Assembly: GCA_016234115.1 (NCBI GenBank)
Contig: JACRHD010000065.1
Span: 1 to 64,000, forward strand
DNA length: 64,000 nucleotides
Reading direction: 5' to 3'
Source of the DNA: Nitrospirota bacterium
Lineage (GTDB): Bacteria; Nitrospirota; Thermodesulfovibrionia; UBA6902
In this document: piece after piece, positions 43,943 through 52,958 of the stretch
Layout: every line of letters starts with the position of its first letter
Position numbering within the stretch: position 1 is the first letter of the stretch
Notes under the pieces: generated by a model
Databases searched by the model: none
What the model was told of the DNA's origin: nothing
The model's input: only the letters and a program-made list of their open reading frames with translations
Program-made: the position numbers and the translations under genes

Positions 43943-45448
43943 TTATTTAATTGTTACTGGTTCGATCAATCTCCTCCTGATTTTTATATCCAGCATCTTC
44001 TCGATATGCCTCTTTACCCGTCCTCCGAATTTATTCCCGATCATACCCTGATACTCCGGGTTGCTGTAGTATTTATAAAACGCCTCGTCCCTGAACTTCA
44101 GAACGTCCCCCGCAGGCAAGTATTTGGTCGGCAGGGGCTGCGTATCATAGCCATGCTGGGAAAACCCTCCCCAGCTTTCCGGCAGGCCCCATTTATTCCC
44201 GCAGGCGGTTTCATATAAGCCGGACCCCGGGAAGGCCATGACCGTATAGAAATTTACAAACTCGCAATTCAGGTCCATCGCCTGCTCAAGGGTCTCCCTC
44301 ATAGTATCCATGTTATCCTCCGGCAGGCCGAACATATAGTTGCCGAGGACATAGATATCATGGGACTGGATCATCTGTACCGTATGTTTAACGTCTCTTC
44401 TGATATTCTTGTTGACGTCCTGCCTCACCTTTTCATTTGCAGATTCGATGCCGAGACATATCCAGTTCACCCCCGCCTTCTTCAGCTTCTTCAGCAGTGA
44501 TTCCCTGATTGTATCGACCCTCCCGTAGACCCAGAAGTTCAGATCGTATCCCCTCTCCGTTATCAGGTCGCAAAACCTCTCTATCCTCGCCGGGGACAAA
44601 AGGAAGAGTTCATCGTCAAGCCTTATGTTTCTTACTCCGTATCTGTTGACGAGAGTATCGATCCAGGACATTACCCGCTCCAGGGACCAGTACCTTATAC
44701 CGGGTTTTCCGAAGACCGCGTTTATGCAGCAGTAACTGCATGAATAAGGACAGCCCAGTGAAGTATTCATTGCCACATAGGGGGTCCTCACGTCCGAAAA
44801 ATCATCCTTCCCGCTTTTTTCAAAATCCTGGAAGCAGTGCATATTGTGGGCCCTGTAATTTCTGATGTCGGGCAACAAATCCCACGCATAGTTCTCCAGC
44901 TCTTCATCGGGATTGTTGATAAGCTCCGCCGGAGAGGTGAAGCTGGCTCCGCCTGCGCCGCGATACCATAAGCCCTTTACGTTTTTTATATCTCCTTTAC
45001 CTTTCATGCATCTCAGGAGGCCTTCAACCGTATAGGCGCCTTCCCCCTGGATTACGTAATCGACGTCCTCTTCCATGATGGTCCTTTCCGGCAATGCGGA
45101 CGGATGAGTGCCTCCCATAGCTATGGGGACATCCCTGTTGTATCTTTTAATATCCGCAGCTATCCTGCCCGCGGCAGGCATAGTCTGGGTTGAAGCGGAG
45201 GGGTTATGACCATACACCATCAAAACGACCAGGCCGGGATTATAGTTGCTTAATAACCTGTTCGCCTCGTTCTCATCCCAACCCTCGACATTCACATCAT
45301 AGATAGCGGTGGTATATCCCTTTCGTCTGGTATAATCCGCCAGCAGCAGCGTCCATGCCGGGGTAGCTACAGCCGTAAATTCTTTTGATAAATCCTGGTA
45401 AGTCTTTTTATGGTCTCCCGGGTGTATGAATAAAACGTCCGTTTCCAT
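43943..45448 (-). CDS. B12-binding radical SAM protein
   Basis: A protein of about 501 residues. The cobalamin-like N-terminus has DVLFIHPGDHKKTYQ, AIYDVNVEGW, LVVLMVYGHNPSAST and IAMGGTHPSALPE. The radical SAM motif is TSLGCPYSCSYCCINAVFG, then IRLDDELFLLS. ATG at 45448 overlaps the upstream stop (TGATG). Third member of this type in the window, directly downstream of the PLP enzyme. Reaction is unknown; C-methylation or ring rearrangement of a nucleotide sugar are candidates. Confidence 0.87.
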   Translation of the reverse strand: METDVLFIHPGDHKKTYQDLSKEFTAVATPAWTLLLADYTRRKGYTTAIYDVNVEGWDENEANRLLSNYNPGLVVLMVYGHNPSASTQTMPAAGRIAADIKRYNRDVPIAMGGTHPSALPERTIMEEDVDYVIQGEGAYTVEGLLRCMKGKGDIKNVKGLWYRGAGGASFTSPAELINNPDEELENYAWDLLPDIRNYRAHNMHCFQDFEKSGKDDFSDVRTPYVAMNTSLGCPYSCSYCCINAVFGKPGIRYWSLERVMSWIDTLVNRYGVRNIRLDDELFLLSPARIERFCDLITERGYDLNFWVYGRVDTIRESLLKKLKKAGVNWICLGIESANEKVRQDVNKNIRRDVKHTVQMIQSHDIYVLGNYMFGLPEDNMDTMRETLEQAMDLNCEFVNFYTVMAFPGSGLYETACGNKWGLPESWGGFSQHGYDTQPLPTKYLPAGDVLKFRDEAFYKYYSNPEYQGMIGNKFGGRVKRHIEKMLDIKIRRRLIEPVTIK

Positions 45449-46701
45449 CAAACTGTTGCTCCTTGCACGCTCTTCAATGATTCGTAAAGATAATCAATCT
45501 TATCCCTGATGTCTACAGGATGGTTGCCTACAAAAAAGCCGTAATCATGGGCCGTATCGGCATTCCCTGATCCCGTGTTCTCATAATCGAAATATTCGAC
45601 GACGTCGTGCCTCAGCATATTGCTGCCGGTAATGATCCGGTGCTCAATGCCGGCATTCTTCAGGACCCGCAGGACCTGTTTTCTGTTCAGTCCTGATTCT
45701 GGTCTTACAATCATTGTAAAACTGAACCATGAACTCTCCCCGACCTCCTTCTGGATGATAAACCTCCGGTCATCCTTGAAAAGCTCCTTGAAATATTCCG
45801 CGTTTTGCCTGCGTATTTTTAAAAATCCATCGAGTTTTTTCAGCTGCTCTTTTCCGACCGCCCCCTGCAGTTCGGTAGCGCGCACATTATAGCCGGGCAG
45901 GATAAAGCGGTACGCCTCGAAAAAATCATCTTCCTTTGTCCGGTATATGGGACTTTCGGGACCCTGGTCTCTCGTCCATCCATGGTTCCTTAAGGACTTG
46001 CAGAGACAATATATTTCATAATCATCCGTTAGTATCAGTCCGCCCTCAATTGTAGATATATGATGAGAATAGAACGTGCTGAAAGTGCCTATCAATCCAA
46101 AAGTCCCCGTGTATCTCCCGTTGAATTTCGCGCCCATCGATTCGCAGTTGTCTTCAAAAAGGATGATATCGTTCTCTTTGCATATCCCGGTAATTTCATC
46201 GAAGCGGCAGGGATTGCCCAGAATGCTGACTGCAACGATCATCTTTACGTCCGGAGTGACCGCCTTCTTCAGGCTCTCTATGTCATAATTTAAAGTCTCA
46301 AGGTCAATATCTACAAATTTAAGTTTCAGGCCGTATTGGTGCAATGGATAGAACGTCGTGGCCCATGACACGCACGGGACAATAACCGTATCGCCCCTTT
46401 TAAGGGGCTTCTCTTTCCTGAAAAAAAGAGAGGCCACGGCAACGAGGTTGGCGGATGAGCCTGAATTCACCATAAGCGCATATTTCCCGCCGATGTACCC
46501 GGCAAACCGCTCTTCAAATTCCCGGACATGCCTGCCCATCGTAAGCATGCCCGTATCTATCACCTCGATCATCGCGGTCCTCTCTTCAGGCCCGAAGGTC
46601 GAAGAGGTAAGGCCTAATCTTATATCTTGCGGGCCGCAATCTCCGTCAGTCCCGTCAACCACCGGTGCGGCCGGGCCCTTGATCGCCTGCAAAATACTCA
46701 T
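45448..46701 (-). CDS. ColD-like PLP-dependent sugar 3-dehydratase
   Basis: A 417-residue DegT/DnrJ/EryC1-family protein. PLP-fold motifs: VNSGSSANLVAV, VPCVSWATTFYPLHQYG, LFEDNCESMGA. The segment TFYSHHISTIEGG has His where aminotransferases carry the PLP-binding Lys. This change defines the 3-dehydratases (ColD, RfbH/E1). The four Cys that bind the iron-sulfur cluster in RfbH are not apparent, so it is closer to ColD, which acts on GDP-4-keto-6-deoxymannose. Predicted product: a 3,6-dideoxy sugar from a GDP-linked sugar; this fits the GDP-heptose genes beside it. Confidence 0.86.
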   Translation of the reverse strand: MSILQAIKGPAAPVVDGTDGDCGPQDIRLGLTSSTFGPEERTAMIEVIDTGMLTMGRHVREFEERFAGYIGGKYALMVNSGSSANLVAVASLFFRKEKPLKRGDTVIVPCVSWATTFYPLHQYGLKLKFVDIDLETLNYDIESLKKAVTPDVKMIVAVSILGNPCRFDEITGICKENDIILFEDNCESMGAKFNGRYTGTFGLIGTFSTFYSHHISTIEGGLILTDDYEIYCLCKSLRNHGWTRDQGPESPIYRTKEDDFFEAYRFILPGYNVRATELQGAVGKEQLKKLDGFLKIRRQNAEYFKELFKDDRRFIIQKEVGESSWFSFTMIVRPESGLNRKQVLRVLKNAGIEHRIITGSNMLRHDVVEYFDYENTGSGNADTAHDYGFFVGNHPVDIRDKIDYLYESLKSVQGATV

Positions 46702-46717
46702 GAATACCTCCCGAGAA

Positions 46718-47434
46718 TTACATTCCTGCCAATATCTTTGCCGCCAGCCTGAATCTTTCAGGTGTTCCTATATCTATCACTTCACAATCAGTCGCGAAGC
46801 CATATACGCCCTGTTCAATTATGCCGGGCATCAACTCGTATTCGAGCGACATCTGCTTATCCGCAGGAATCCGGTCAAGTATGCCTCTGTCAAACAGATA
46901 AACGCCGGCGTTTATAAAGCCGTCTCCTCCGGATTCAGCTTTTTCGCTGAAGTCAACAACCCGGTTGTCGGCGGCTGTCTTAACAACGCCGTAATCCGGA
47001 TCTTTCCTGGCAGGCGCGAGCGCGATTGAAGCCAGGCCGCTGTTTCCGAAATGGAACCCGCAAAACTCCTTCAAATTCAATTTGCAGAACGAATCGCCGT
47101 TCATTACCAGAAAGGTCCCGCTTTCTATTAATCTCTCCGCTATTTTTATGGCGCCGGCAGTGCCCGACGGCTCATTTTCCCTCGATAACAATATCTTTCT
47201 GCTGCCGTTGCGGCCTCGGTAGTATTCTTCGATGGAATCATGTTTGTATCCGGTACATAATATGAAACGTGAATACCCGTAACTGCCCGCATAACCGATG
47301 AGTAAATCCAGAAACGGTCGGCCGTTAATCTCCGCCATGGGCTTGGGACGATCATTGACAAGTGTTTCCAACCGCGTGCCCCTGCCGCCGCACAGGATCA
47401 AAACATCTGTATTTTCCGGTTCGATTACCGCCAT
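46718..47434 (-). CDS. hddC: Heptose-1-phosphate guanylyltransferase-like protein
   Basis: A nucleotidyltransferase of about 238 residues: LILCGGRGTRLETLVNDRPKPMAEI, LVMNGDSFCKLN and FINAGVYLFDRGIL. The sequence matches HddC-type D-glycero-D-manno-heptose 1-phosphate guanylyltransferases. ATG at 47434 has AGAGG upstream; a GTG lies four codons earlier. Next to an HddA-like kinase gene, it would complete GDP-heptose formation. The assignment to guanylyl rather than another nucleotide rests on that pairing. Confidence 0.83.
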   Translation of the reverse strand: MAVIEPENTDVLILCGGRGTRLETLVNDRPKPMAEINGRPFLDLLIGYAGSYGYSRFILCTGYKHDSIEEYYRGRNGSRKILLSRENEPSGTAGAIKIAERLIESGTFLVMNGDSFCKLNLKEFCGFHFGNSGLASIALAPARKDPDYGVVKTAADNRVVDFSEKAESGGDGFINAGVYLFDRGILDRIPADKQMSLEYELMPGIIEQGVYGFATDCEVIDIGTPERFRLAAKILAGM

Positions 47435-47452
47435 TAGCCTCTTCACACTCCG

Positions 47453-48400
47453 TCAAACATTACAAAACTGCCTGTTCCTGTTCCTGACAATCCGGTATCC
47501 CTTAATCAGTTCCGCAATCCCTTTTTGCAAAGAAAAAACAGGGCGGAATCCGGTCGCCTCGATCTTCTCATTACTGACGATATAGTCCCGTTTATCCGGG
47601 TCTTCGCCCACCTTTGACTCTGCAAAGTAAAAATCCGGGACCTGTTTTTTTATCTCCTCGCATAACTCCCACTTGCTCAAATTTGCGTCGCTGAGCCCCA
47701 CATTGTACGGTTCATTTTTCAATGCGCCGAAATTTCGAATGCAATGGATAAACGCCCTCGCGACATCCCGGACGTGAATGTAATTCCTCTTGAAATGCGA
47801 TTCAAAAAGGATGACATATTTGTCTGTCACCGCGCGGTTTGTGAAATCATTGACCAGGAGATCAAACCTCATACGGGGGCTTATGCCGAAAACCGTAGCA
47901 AGCCGGAGAGTTATGCTGTTGCCGCTTCCCAGCAGCAAGCTCTCTATCTCGACTTTCAGCCGCCCGTAAAGCGAGATGGGGTTCAACGGGGTCTCCTCTG
48001 TGCAATAGACGCCTTTCTGTCCGATGCCGTAACCGCTGTTTGTCGTCGGAAATATAATCACCTGCTCTTTGCTTCTTAATTCATCCATCATTTTAATAGC
48101 GTCAAAATTAACAGTCTGTGCCCCGACGGTGTCGCGTGAGCACAGAGGAGCTCCGGTCAAACATGCCAGAGGCAGAATGACATCCGCTTCTTTCAGTATC
48201 TCGGATATCAGTCTCTTATCGCGGGCGTCCCCGAATAAAATTTTCAATCTTTCATCGTGACAACTGTCCAGAAGGGGCGTCTGGTTATACATGAAATTAT
48301 CCACTACAACCACTTCATGTCCTTCTCCCAGCAACTCCGGAACCAGCACCGATCCAAGATATCCCGCACCGCCGGTAACCAATATTCTTAAATTATCCAA
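47453..48400 (-). CDS. Extended SDR, nucleotide-sugar epimerase or reductase
   Basis: A 315-residue extended SDR: ILVTGGAGYLGSVLVPELL, VIFPTTNSGYGIGQKG and YGRLK (Tyr-Lys pair). The catalytic stretch TTNSGYG lacks the Asp/Glu of 4,6-dehydratases, so an epimerase or reductase is more likely. Start is TTG at 48400 behind AAGGAGG, with good spacing. It sits between the HddC-like and HddA-like genes, so the substrate is probably a GDP-heptose derivative. Confidence 0.82.
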   Translation of the reverse strand: MDNLRILVTGGAGYLGSVLVPELLGEGHEVVVVDNFMYNQTPLLDSCHDERLKILFGDARDKRLISEILKEADVILPLACLTGAPLCSRDTVGAQTVNFDAIKMMDELRSKEQVIIFPTTNSGYGIGQKGVYCTEETPLNPISLYGRLKVEIESLLLGSGNSITLRLATVFGISPRMRFDLLVNDFTNRAVTDKYVILFESHFKRNYIHVRDVARAFIHCIRNFGALKNEPYNVGLSDANLSKWELCEEIKKQVPDFYFAESKVGEDPDKRDYIVSNEKIEATGFRPVFSLQKGIAELIKGYRIVRNRNRQFCNV

Positions 48401-48475
48401 TCGCCCATCCTCCTTCTTGGCTTATGTGTGTTTGCATTATGCCCGCACGTACCTGAAATGTGAACCCGATATTTT

Positions 48476-49465
48476 TCATCCGCCGTTGCCGGTGTAATAG
48501 ATGATCTGGCTGCCCATAAAATCGAAACAGAACGGAACATGCAATAAAAACTTGAGCGCATCTTTTAATCTGTCCCTGTCCTCCGGTTTTACAAAAAATA
48601 AAATAAACCCGCCGCCGCCCGCGCCGAGTATCTTTCCACTTACCGCCCCGTTTTTCATTGCAATATCATATACGTAGTCAATATAGTTGGTCGTTACTTT
48701 ATCAGAGAGGCTCTTCTTGAGCATCCAGTTTTCGTGGAGGAGTCTTCCGAAATCCAGGATGTCTCCATCACTCAGAATTCCTATTGACTCATTGACCATC
48801 TTGTACATCTCCCTGAGAACGTCCCTGTTCTTGTCCACATTCTCTATCTTGTCCTTTTCGATCTTCGAGGCCGACCTTGAAAAGCCGGTAAAAAACAGGA
48901 GCAGATGGTTCTGAAATTGCTGAACTTTCTCGCGGGTAATGGTAACGGGATTTACTTCTATTTTATTCTCTCCGGAAAAACTGATTTTGTTGATGCCGCC
49001 GAAAGAAACGGCCACCTGGTCCTGCGAACCCACATTTTCCTCGATCATTTTCTGTTCAATATGAATGGCGTCAAGGGCAAGCTGCATCTTATGAACCATT
49101 TTACCCTTCATCGCATAGAGGACATGTGTCAATCCCACTGTAAATGCAGAGCTTGATGCGAGTCCCGTCCTTGCCGGCAAGTCTCCGTCATGATGCAGTT
49201 CCAGCCCTTCTTTGACCCCCATGAACCTCAGGGTCTCCCTTATCGCGGGATGAGTGATCTCATCTATCTCATCTACCTGCTCGGCCTTTGAATATACGAA
49301 TCTGTGTTTATATTCGAAGAACTGCGGAAGCAGCCTGCAGCTTATATAGCAGTATTTATCTATCGTTGTTGAGAGGACCGCGCCGCCGTTTTCCCTGTAC
49401 CATGACGGGAAATCGGTTCCGCCTCCGAAGAATGAAATACGAAAAGGTGTCCTGCTGATAATCAT
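48476..49465 (-). CDS. hddA: Heptose-7-phosphate kinase-like GHMP kinase
   Basis: A 329-residue GHMP kinase: RTPFRISFFGGGTDFPSWY at the N-terminus, PARTGLASSSAFTVGLTH (ATP loop), VGSQDQVAVSFGG and GKILGAGGGGFILFF. This combination is typical of HddA, which phosphorylates D-glycero-D-manno-heptose 7-phosphate at C1. With the HddC-like gene it leads to GDP-D-glycero-D-manno-heptose. ATG has AAGGA upstream. First gene of the large sugar operon, with a sigma-54-like site 245 bases upstream. Confidence 0.87.
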   Translation of the reverse strand: MIISRTPFRISFFGGGTDFPSWYRENGGAVLSTTIDKYCYISCRLLPQFFEYKHRFVYSKAEQVDEIDEITHPAIRETLRFMGVKEGLELHHDGDLPARTGLASSSAFTVGLTHVLYAMKGKMVHKMQLALDAIHIEQKMIEENVGSQDQVAVSFGGINKISFSGENKIEVNPVTITREKVQQFQNHLLLFFTGFSRSASKIEKDKIENVDKNRDVLREMYKMVNESIGILSDGDILDFGRLLHENWMLKKSLSDKVTTNYIDYVYDIAMKNGAVSGKILGAGGGGFILFFVKPEDRDRLKDALKFLLHVPFCFDFMGSQIIYYTGNGG

Positions 49466-49856
49466 AAGTTCCTTCGCTTCATGTTTATTTTCATGTCCGC
49501 TCTCCTCAGGCCGCTAATTCAATACCTGTTAGCTCACTACAAATTCCTCAAAAACTCATTGAACTTGTAAAATAGCATTCAGTACGTGTACGTCAACGCC
49601 ATCACCAATGATCAGTCCTACAATTCCTCCACGCATATCAAAAAGGCGGCATTCATGAATATTGCCCTTTATATTCCGGCATCATGTCAAATCTCATGGA
49701 GTAACACAAGCAATATTAATGCCATAATGATCAGGCAAAAAAGACTCGGAATATATATTTAAATATCATGAAGTTAGCTAATATCTCACCCCCCTCTTTT
49801 GTCGATCATCAGGGTCAATGTCAAATTTTTGAAGGAAGTTTCAGGCAATAGAACTG
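49466..49856. other. Leader region of the sugar operon
   Basis: These 391 bases between fliS (ending at 49857) and the HddA-like gene hold no open frame that I can support. The only recognisable element is the sigma-54-like site at 49710-49724, which leaves a leader of about 230 bases. The rest is AT-rich. Confidence 0.5.
49710..49724 (-). promoter_or_regulatory. Sigma-54-like promoter of the GDP-heptose operon
   Basis: Minus-strand TGGCATTAATATTGC followed by T has correct -24/-12 boxes and spacing. It is the only promoter-like motif in the gap upstream of the HddA-like gene. Confidence 0.6.
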
Positions 49857-50225
49857 TTATGATCGCTTAGTATCCTGCATTTCTTTCCATGCGCTTCTGA
49901 GTATCTCGATAACCTTTTCCACGTCTTCGATCGCCTTGATATCGTTTTTAACGTCAGCCTTGTGAAGACTGCTCAGCATGAAGTCATAAAGCTTTTTCAG
50001 GTTTCTGGATACATCTCCTCCTTCCATGTTTAATGATCTCGACAGCTCACTGACTATGGCCGATGTCTTACCGAGGTAAAGCGATTTCCCGGTTGTGTCC
50101 CCTGTTTCCAATTTCTTTCTTGCGACCCTCGTGAAGTTGGCAGCCCCGTCATAAAGCATGGCAATCGTCTTTATCCGGTCTGCCTCGCTGACTTCCGTCC
50201 TGTTATTACGTGTCAATCCTTCCAT
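49857..50225 (-). CDS. fliS: Flagellin chaperone FliS, second copy
   Basis: A FliS-family protein of about 122 residues, a cytoplasmic chaperone that keeps flagellin unpolymerised until export. Conserved segments: IKTIAMLYDGAANFTRVA, SAIVSELSRSLNME and GGDVSRNLKKLYDFMLSSL. I took ATG at 50225, with AAGGAGG at 8 bases; upstream ATGs are too close. It is a paralog of the fliS at 52959, similar throughout. A separate sigma-54-like promoter drives it, so the two copies may serve different flagellins or assembly phases. Confidence 0.9.
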   Translation of the reverse strand: MEGLTRNNRTEVSEADRIKTIAMLYDGAANFTRVARKKLETGDTTGKSLYLGKTSAIVSELSRSLNMEGGDVSRNLKKLYDFMLSSLHKADVKNDIKAIEDVEKVIEILRSAWKEMQDTKRS

Positions 50226-50264
50226 AAACATTTCCTCCTTCATTAGTTAGATTGCCTTCCCGAC

Positions 50265-50279
50265 GCAATATGCATGCCA
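50265..50279 (-). promoter_or_regulatory. Sigma-54-like promoter of second fliS
   Basis: Minus-strand TGGCATGCATATTGC has both boxes and 10-base spacing, with the -12 GC about 40 bases from the fliS start, leaving a leader of typical length. Confidence 0.65.
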
Positions 50280-50418
50280 AAGAGAAAAGAGTGGTTTTCG
50301 TACATGTTACGGCGAAGGAGCCTAATTATATGGATGCAAACGGGAAATAAATTCCTCTCCCCAGCGATATTTTCCGTGAAACAATTGACAGTTTATAGCA
50401 GGGCCCTTTGCTTAATAT

Positions 50419-52692
50419 TTATAAGCCTTCGTTTATCTTCCCTATTAACACCGCAGCTTCTTTGTTTTCAGGGTCAAACAATAATACCTTTCTTAATTCT
50501 TCTTCAGCGTGGTCTTTCTCCTTCATATGGAACAGCGTTTCCGCCAGCGTCACAAGGCTGTCAATGTCAGCCGGATGATAAACCAGGTATTCTCTGATGC
50601 ATTGCTCGACTTCCCCGTACCGTTCCAGCTCAGACCCCATTTGGACAATCGATCTCAGGATATCTTTTCTATCAGGATCTTTCTTGAAGGTCCCGCAAAC
50701 CATTCTAAATCCTTCCTCTCTTCTCCCCTCTCTCCACCATTCGGTTGCTTTGTCATACTCATCCCGAAGCGCGTTATATGCCGGTTCGCGGGACATCACT
50801 TTTTCAAAAACCGCTCTAACTTTCTCGGCAGTCTTTTGTGAATCGAATTCATCCTCCGCCCTTTTCAGCGCCTTCCCGCCCAAATACCGCCTGAGGTCTT
50901 TATCAGTTATCAGTTTCCTCATCGCCTCATAAAGAGAGATGTGGTCATTGGGCTGAACAAGGATTCCGGCGTCGCCTACTACTTCAGGAATCGACCCCGA
51001 CAAGGTGGAAACAACCGGCTTGCCGCAGGCCATGCTTTCTATAAGCACCATACCGAACTGCTCCTGCCACGTCTTTGTTGAAATACTCGGTAAAACAAAT
51101 ATATCGGCCAGATTATGCAATCTGTACATTTCCTGATACGGATATTCTTCAATAAACGCAAACCGGTTTGATATGCCTGACTTCATTGCACTTTCCCGCA
51201 CGCCGTTCAATTCAGGACCTTTTCCCACCATGAGAAACTTTAAGGGAAGGCCTTTTAATGATTTATCGTTAAGGACCTTTGCGGCTGCATGAACGAAATC
51301 ATATACACCCTTCTCCCATACCATCCTTCCGATGAACAGCACCACCAGCTCCTCTTTTGCCAAGGCAATCCGTTCCCTGTCCCTGATAATGTCTTCTTTA
51401 CGGGGGTTGAACGTATTCAAATCAATACCCATAGGTATCACGTCTATTTTGTCTTCAACGACCCCTTCAAGCATAAGCGCCTCTTTGGCGCGTTCAGTGA
51501 CTGCGATAAAATGATCTGCTCCTTTTCTCACTGCCTCTTTTATATTTCTTGCGACCTCATGCTCTTCAAAATTAAAAGGGATATTTTCCCATTCGAGACA
51601 TATTACTTTACATCCGTACTTATGCTTTGCCTGCACCGCCTGCGCTGAAAATTGGTACGTAATATCGGCCGAATAAACAAGGTCCTTGCCGGCAAGCTGT
51701 TCCTCGAGTCCGTCCATATGAAGAAGAAGGCCCTGCGAATGAAAAGGAAGCTTTACCACAGGCAGTTTGATCTGACTGATATCAAAACTGCTTTGAGTTG
51801 TTGTATATGCAGTAATGTCAAAGCTGTCAAGGAGCGGCTCATAATTCTGCATCTCCCATTTATTAAGGTTTGCGCCGCGGACAATCGCTACCTTCTTCAA
51901 CCGACTGCGTTCAGACGATATCCGGGCTTTACGGGACAACCGCTCCGACTTCTCAGCCCTTATCAGGTATTGAACAACAAAGAGGTCGATTATCTCTTCT
52001 TTTTTGAGTCCCTTCAGCAACGCTCTGCCGATTGCTATCTCCCCTGAAAAACCGGCGTTATTGGCAGTAATTGTGAAAGACCTGCGATCTATATTCGGGG
52101 CCGGATATGTTATCTCAAATCCGGCGTCAATAAGATGCTTCTCATCCCCGGTCCTGTCGGCGCACCCCCGGATTTCTGTTATCTTAAACCCCGCTTCATC
52201 AAAGAGTTTCGCCATTTCCTTTTTAGTGAAAAATTTAAGATGGGTCTTATCAAGGATGCCGTATTCCCCATACGTCCAGTTTCCCTCGATCAACATATCC
52301 ATAATTCTCCAATACCTGACATTGGGAATACTTGCCACAATACAGCCTGAACCGGAAAGATATTTTTCAAGTTTTTTCAGCGCCAAGAGAGGATACTTCA
52401 AATGCTCCAATATATCGGCAAGCACTATGCAGTCAAAATACCCTTGCTCAAAGTCAAGCTCTATTTCTTCAATATCACCACATATAACATTCGAAAGATT
52501 ATTCCGTGCCTCGGTACACACATCGGGGTTTATCTCTATGCCCACAACTTCTTTGGCTCCTCTTTCAAGGAGTCTTCTGCAAAGAACACCTCCTCCGCAA
52601 CCTACATCCAGGACCTTCATAGCATCGTCGGGTATAAGTTTCTCTACTTCTTTTCTCTCCTGACGGTAGTAATCGCCGGTATTGTTATCCAT
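50419..52692 (-). CDS. Methyltransferase-GT4-TPR fusion protein
   Basis: A fusion of about 757 residues from ATG at 52692 (GGGGGA upstream; a GTG lies 14 codons earlier). Residues about 15-200 of the longer frame are a SAM methyltransferase (VLDVGCGGGVLCRRLLERGA, CIVLADILEHL). Residues about 275-640 are a GT4 glycosyltransferase (KKVAIVRGANLNKWE, VIPMGIDLNTFNP, FIGRMVWEKGVYD, FGMVLIESMACGKPVVST). Residues about 655-771 are TPRs. Its GT4 acceptor half is homologous to a segment of the protein at 11025. Flanked by two fliS genes, it is a strong candidate flagellin glycosyltransferase. Confidence 0.86.
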   Translation of the reverse strand: MDNNTGDYYRQERKEVEKLIPDDAMKVLDVGCGGGVLCRRLLERGAKEVVGIEINPDVCTEARNNLSNVICGDIEEIELDFEQGYFDCIVLADILEHLKYPLLALKKLEKYLSGSGCIVASIPNVRYWRIMDMLIEGNWTYGEYGILDKTHLKFFTKKEMAKLFDEAGFKITEIRGCADRTGDEKHLIDAGFEITYPAPNIDRRSFTITANNAGFSGEIAIGRALLKGLKKEEIIDLFVVQYLIRAEKSERLSRKARISSERSRLKKVAIVRGANLNKWEMQNYEPLLDSFDITAYTTTQSSFDISQIKLPVVKLPFHSQGLLLHMDGLEEQLAGKDLVYSADITYQFSAQAVQAKHKYGCKVICLEWENIPFNFEEHEVARNIKEAVRKGADHFIAVTERAKEALMLEGVVEDKIDVIPMGIDLNTFNPRKEDIIRDRERIALAKEELVVLFIGRMVWEKGVYDFVHAAAKVLNDKSLKGLPLKFLMVGKGPELNGVRESAMKSGISNRFAFIEEYPYQEMYRLHNLADIFVLPSISTKTWQEQFGMVLIESMACGKPVVSTLSGSIPEVVGDAGILVQPNDHISLYEAMRKLITDKDLRRYLGGKALKRAEDEFDSQKTAEKVRAVFEKVMSREPAYNALRDEYDKATEWWREGRREEGFRMVCGTFKKDPDRKDILRSIVQMGSELERYGEVEQCIREYLVYHPADIDSLVTLAETLFHMKEKDHAEEELRKVLLFDPENKEAAVLIGKINEGL

Positions 52693-52777
52693 AAAAAAAA
52701 TTCCCCCAGTCTCCCTCTTCCGGAAAAGCGGCACAACGATTAAACGTATTTGTACAAAGCACCTGCATATGCGAATC

Positions 52778-52792
52778 GCAAATACTTTGCCA
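52778..52792 (-). promoter_or_regulatory. Sigma-54-like promoter of fusion glycosyltransferase
   Basis: Minus-strand TGGCAAAGTATTTGC, preceded by C and followed by G, has the GG and GC elements with the right spacing. It is 86 bases upstream of the ATG at 52692, downstream of the fliS terminator-like hairpin. Confidence 0.6.
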
Positions 52793-52913
52793 GCGGCATG
52801 GCAGAAAATAATTTTAAAGGAAAATGGAATAGAAAATAAGTTAACTTCTTGTTTTTACGTAGATAATGCAGGAAAAGACTGAGAGCATTTTCAGTGCGCA
52901 CTCAAATTGCTTC

Positions 52914-52933
52914 GCCGTCAACATTATGACGGC
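52914..52933. terminator. Terminator-like hairpin after fliD-fliS
   Basis: GCCGTC and GACGGC form a 6-base stem with an 8-base loop, starting 25 bases after the fliS stop. It separates the filament genes from the sigma-54-driven glycosyltransferase gene. There is no long T-run. Confidence 0.5.
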
Positions 52934-52958
52934 ACCCTTTAAAACACCCTGTGACCTC

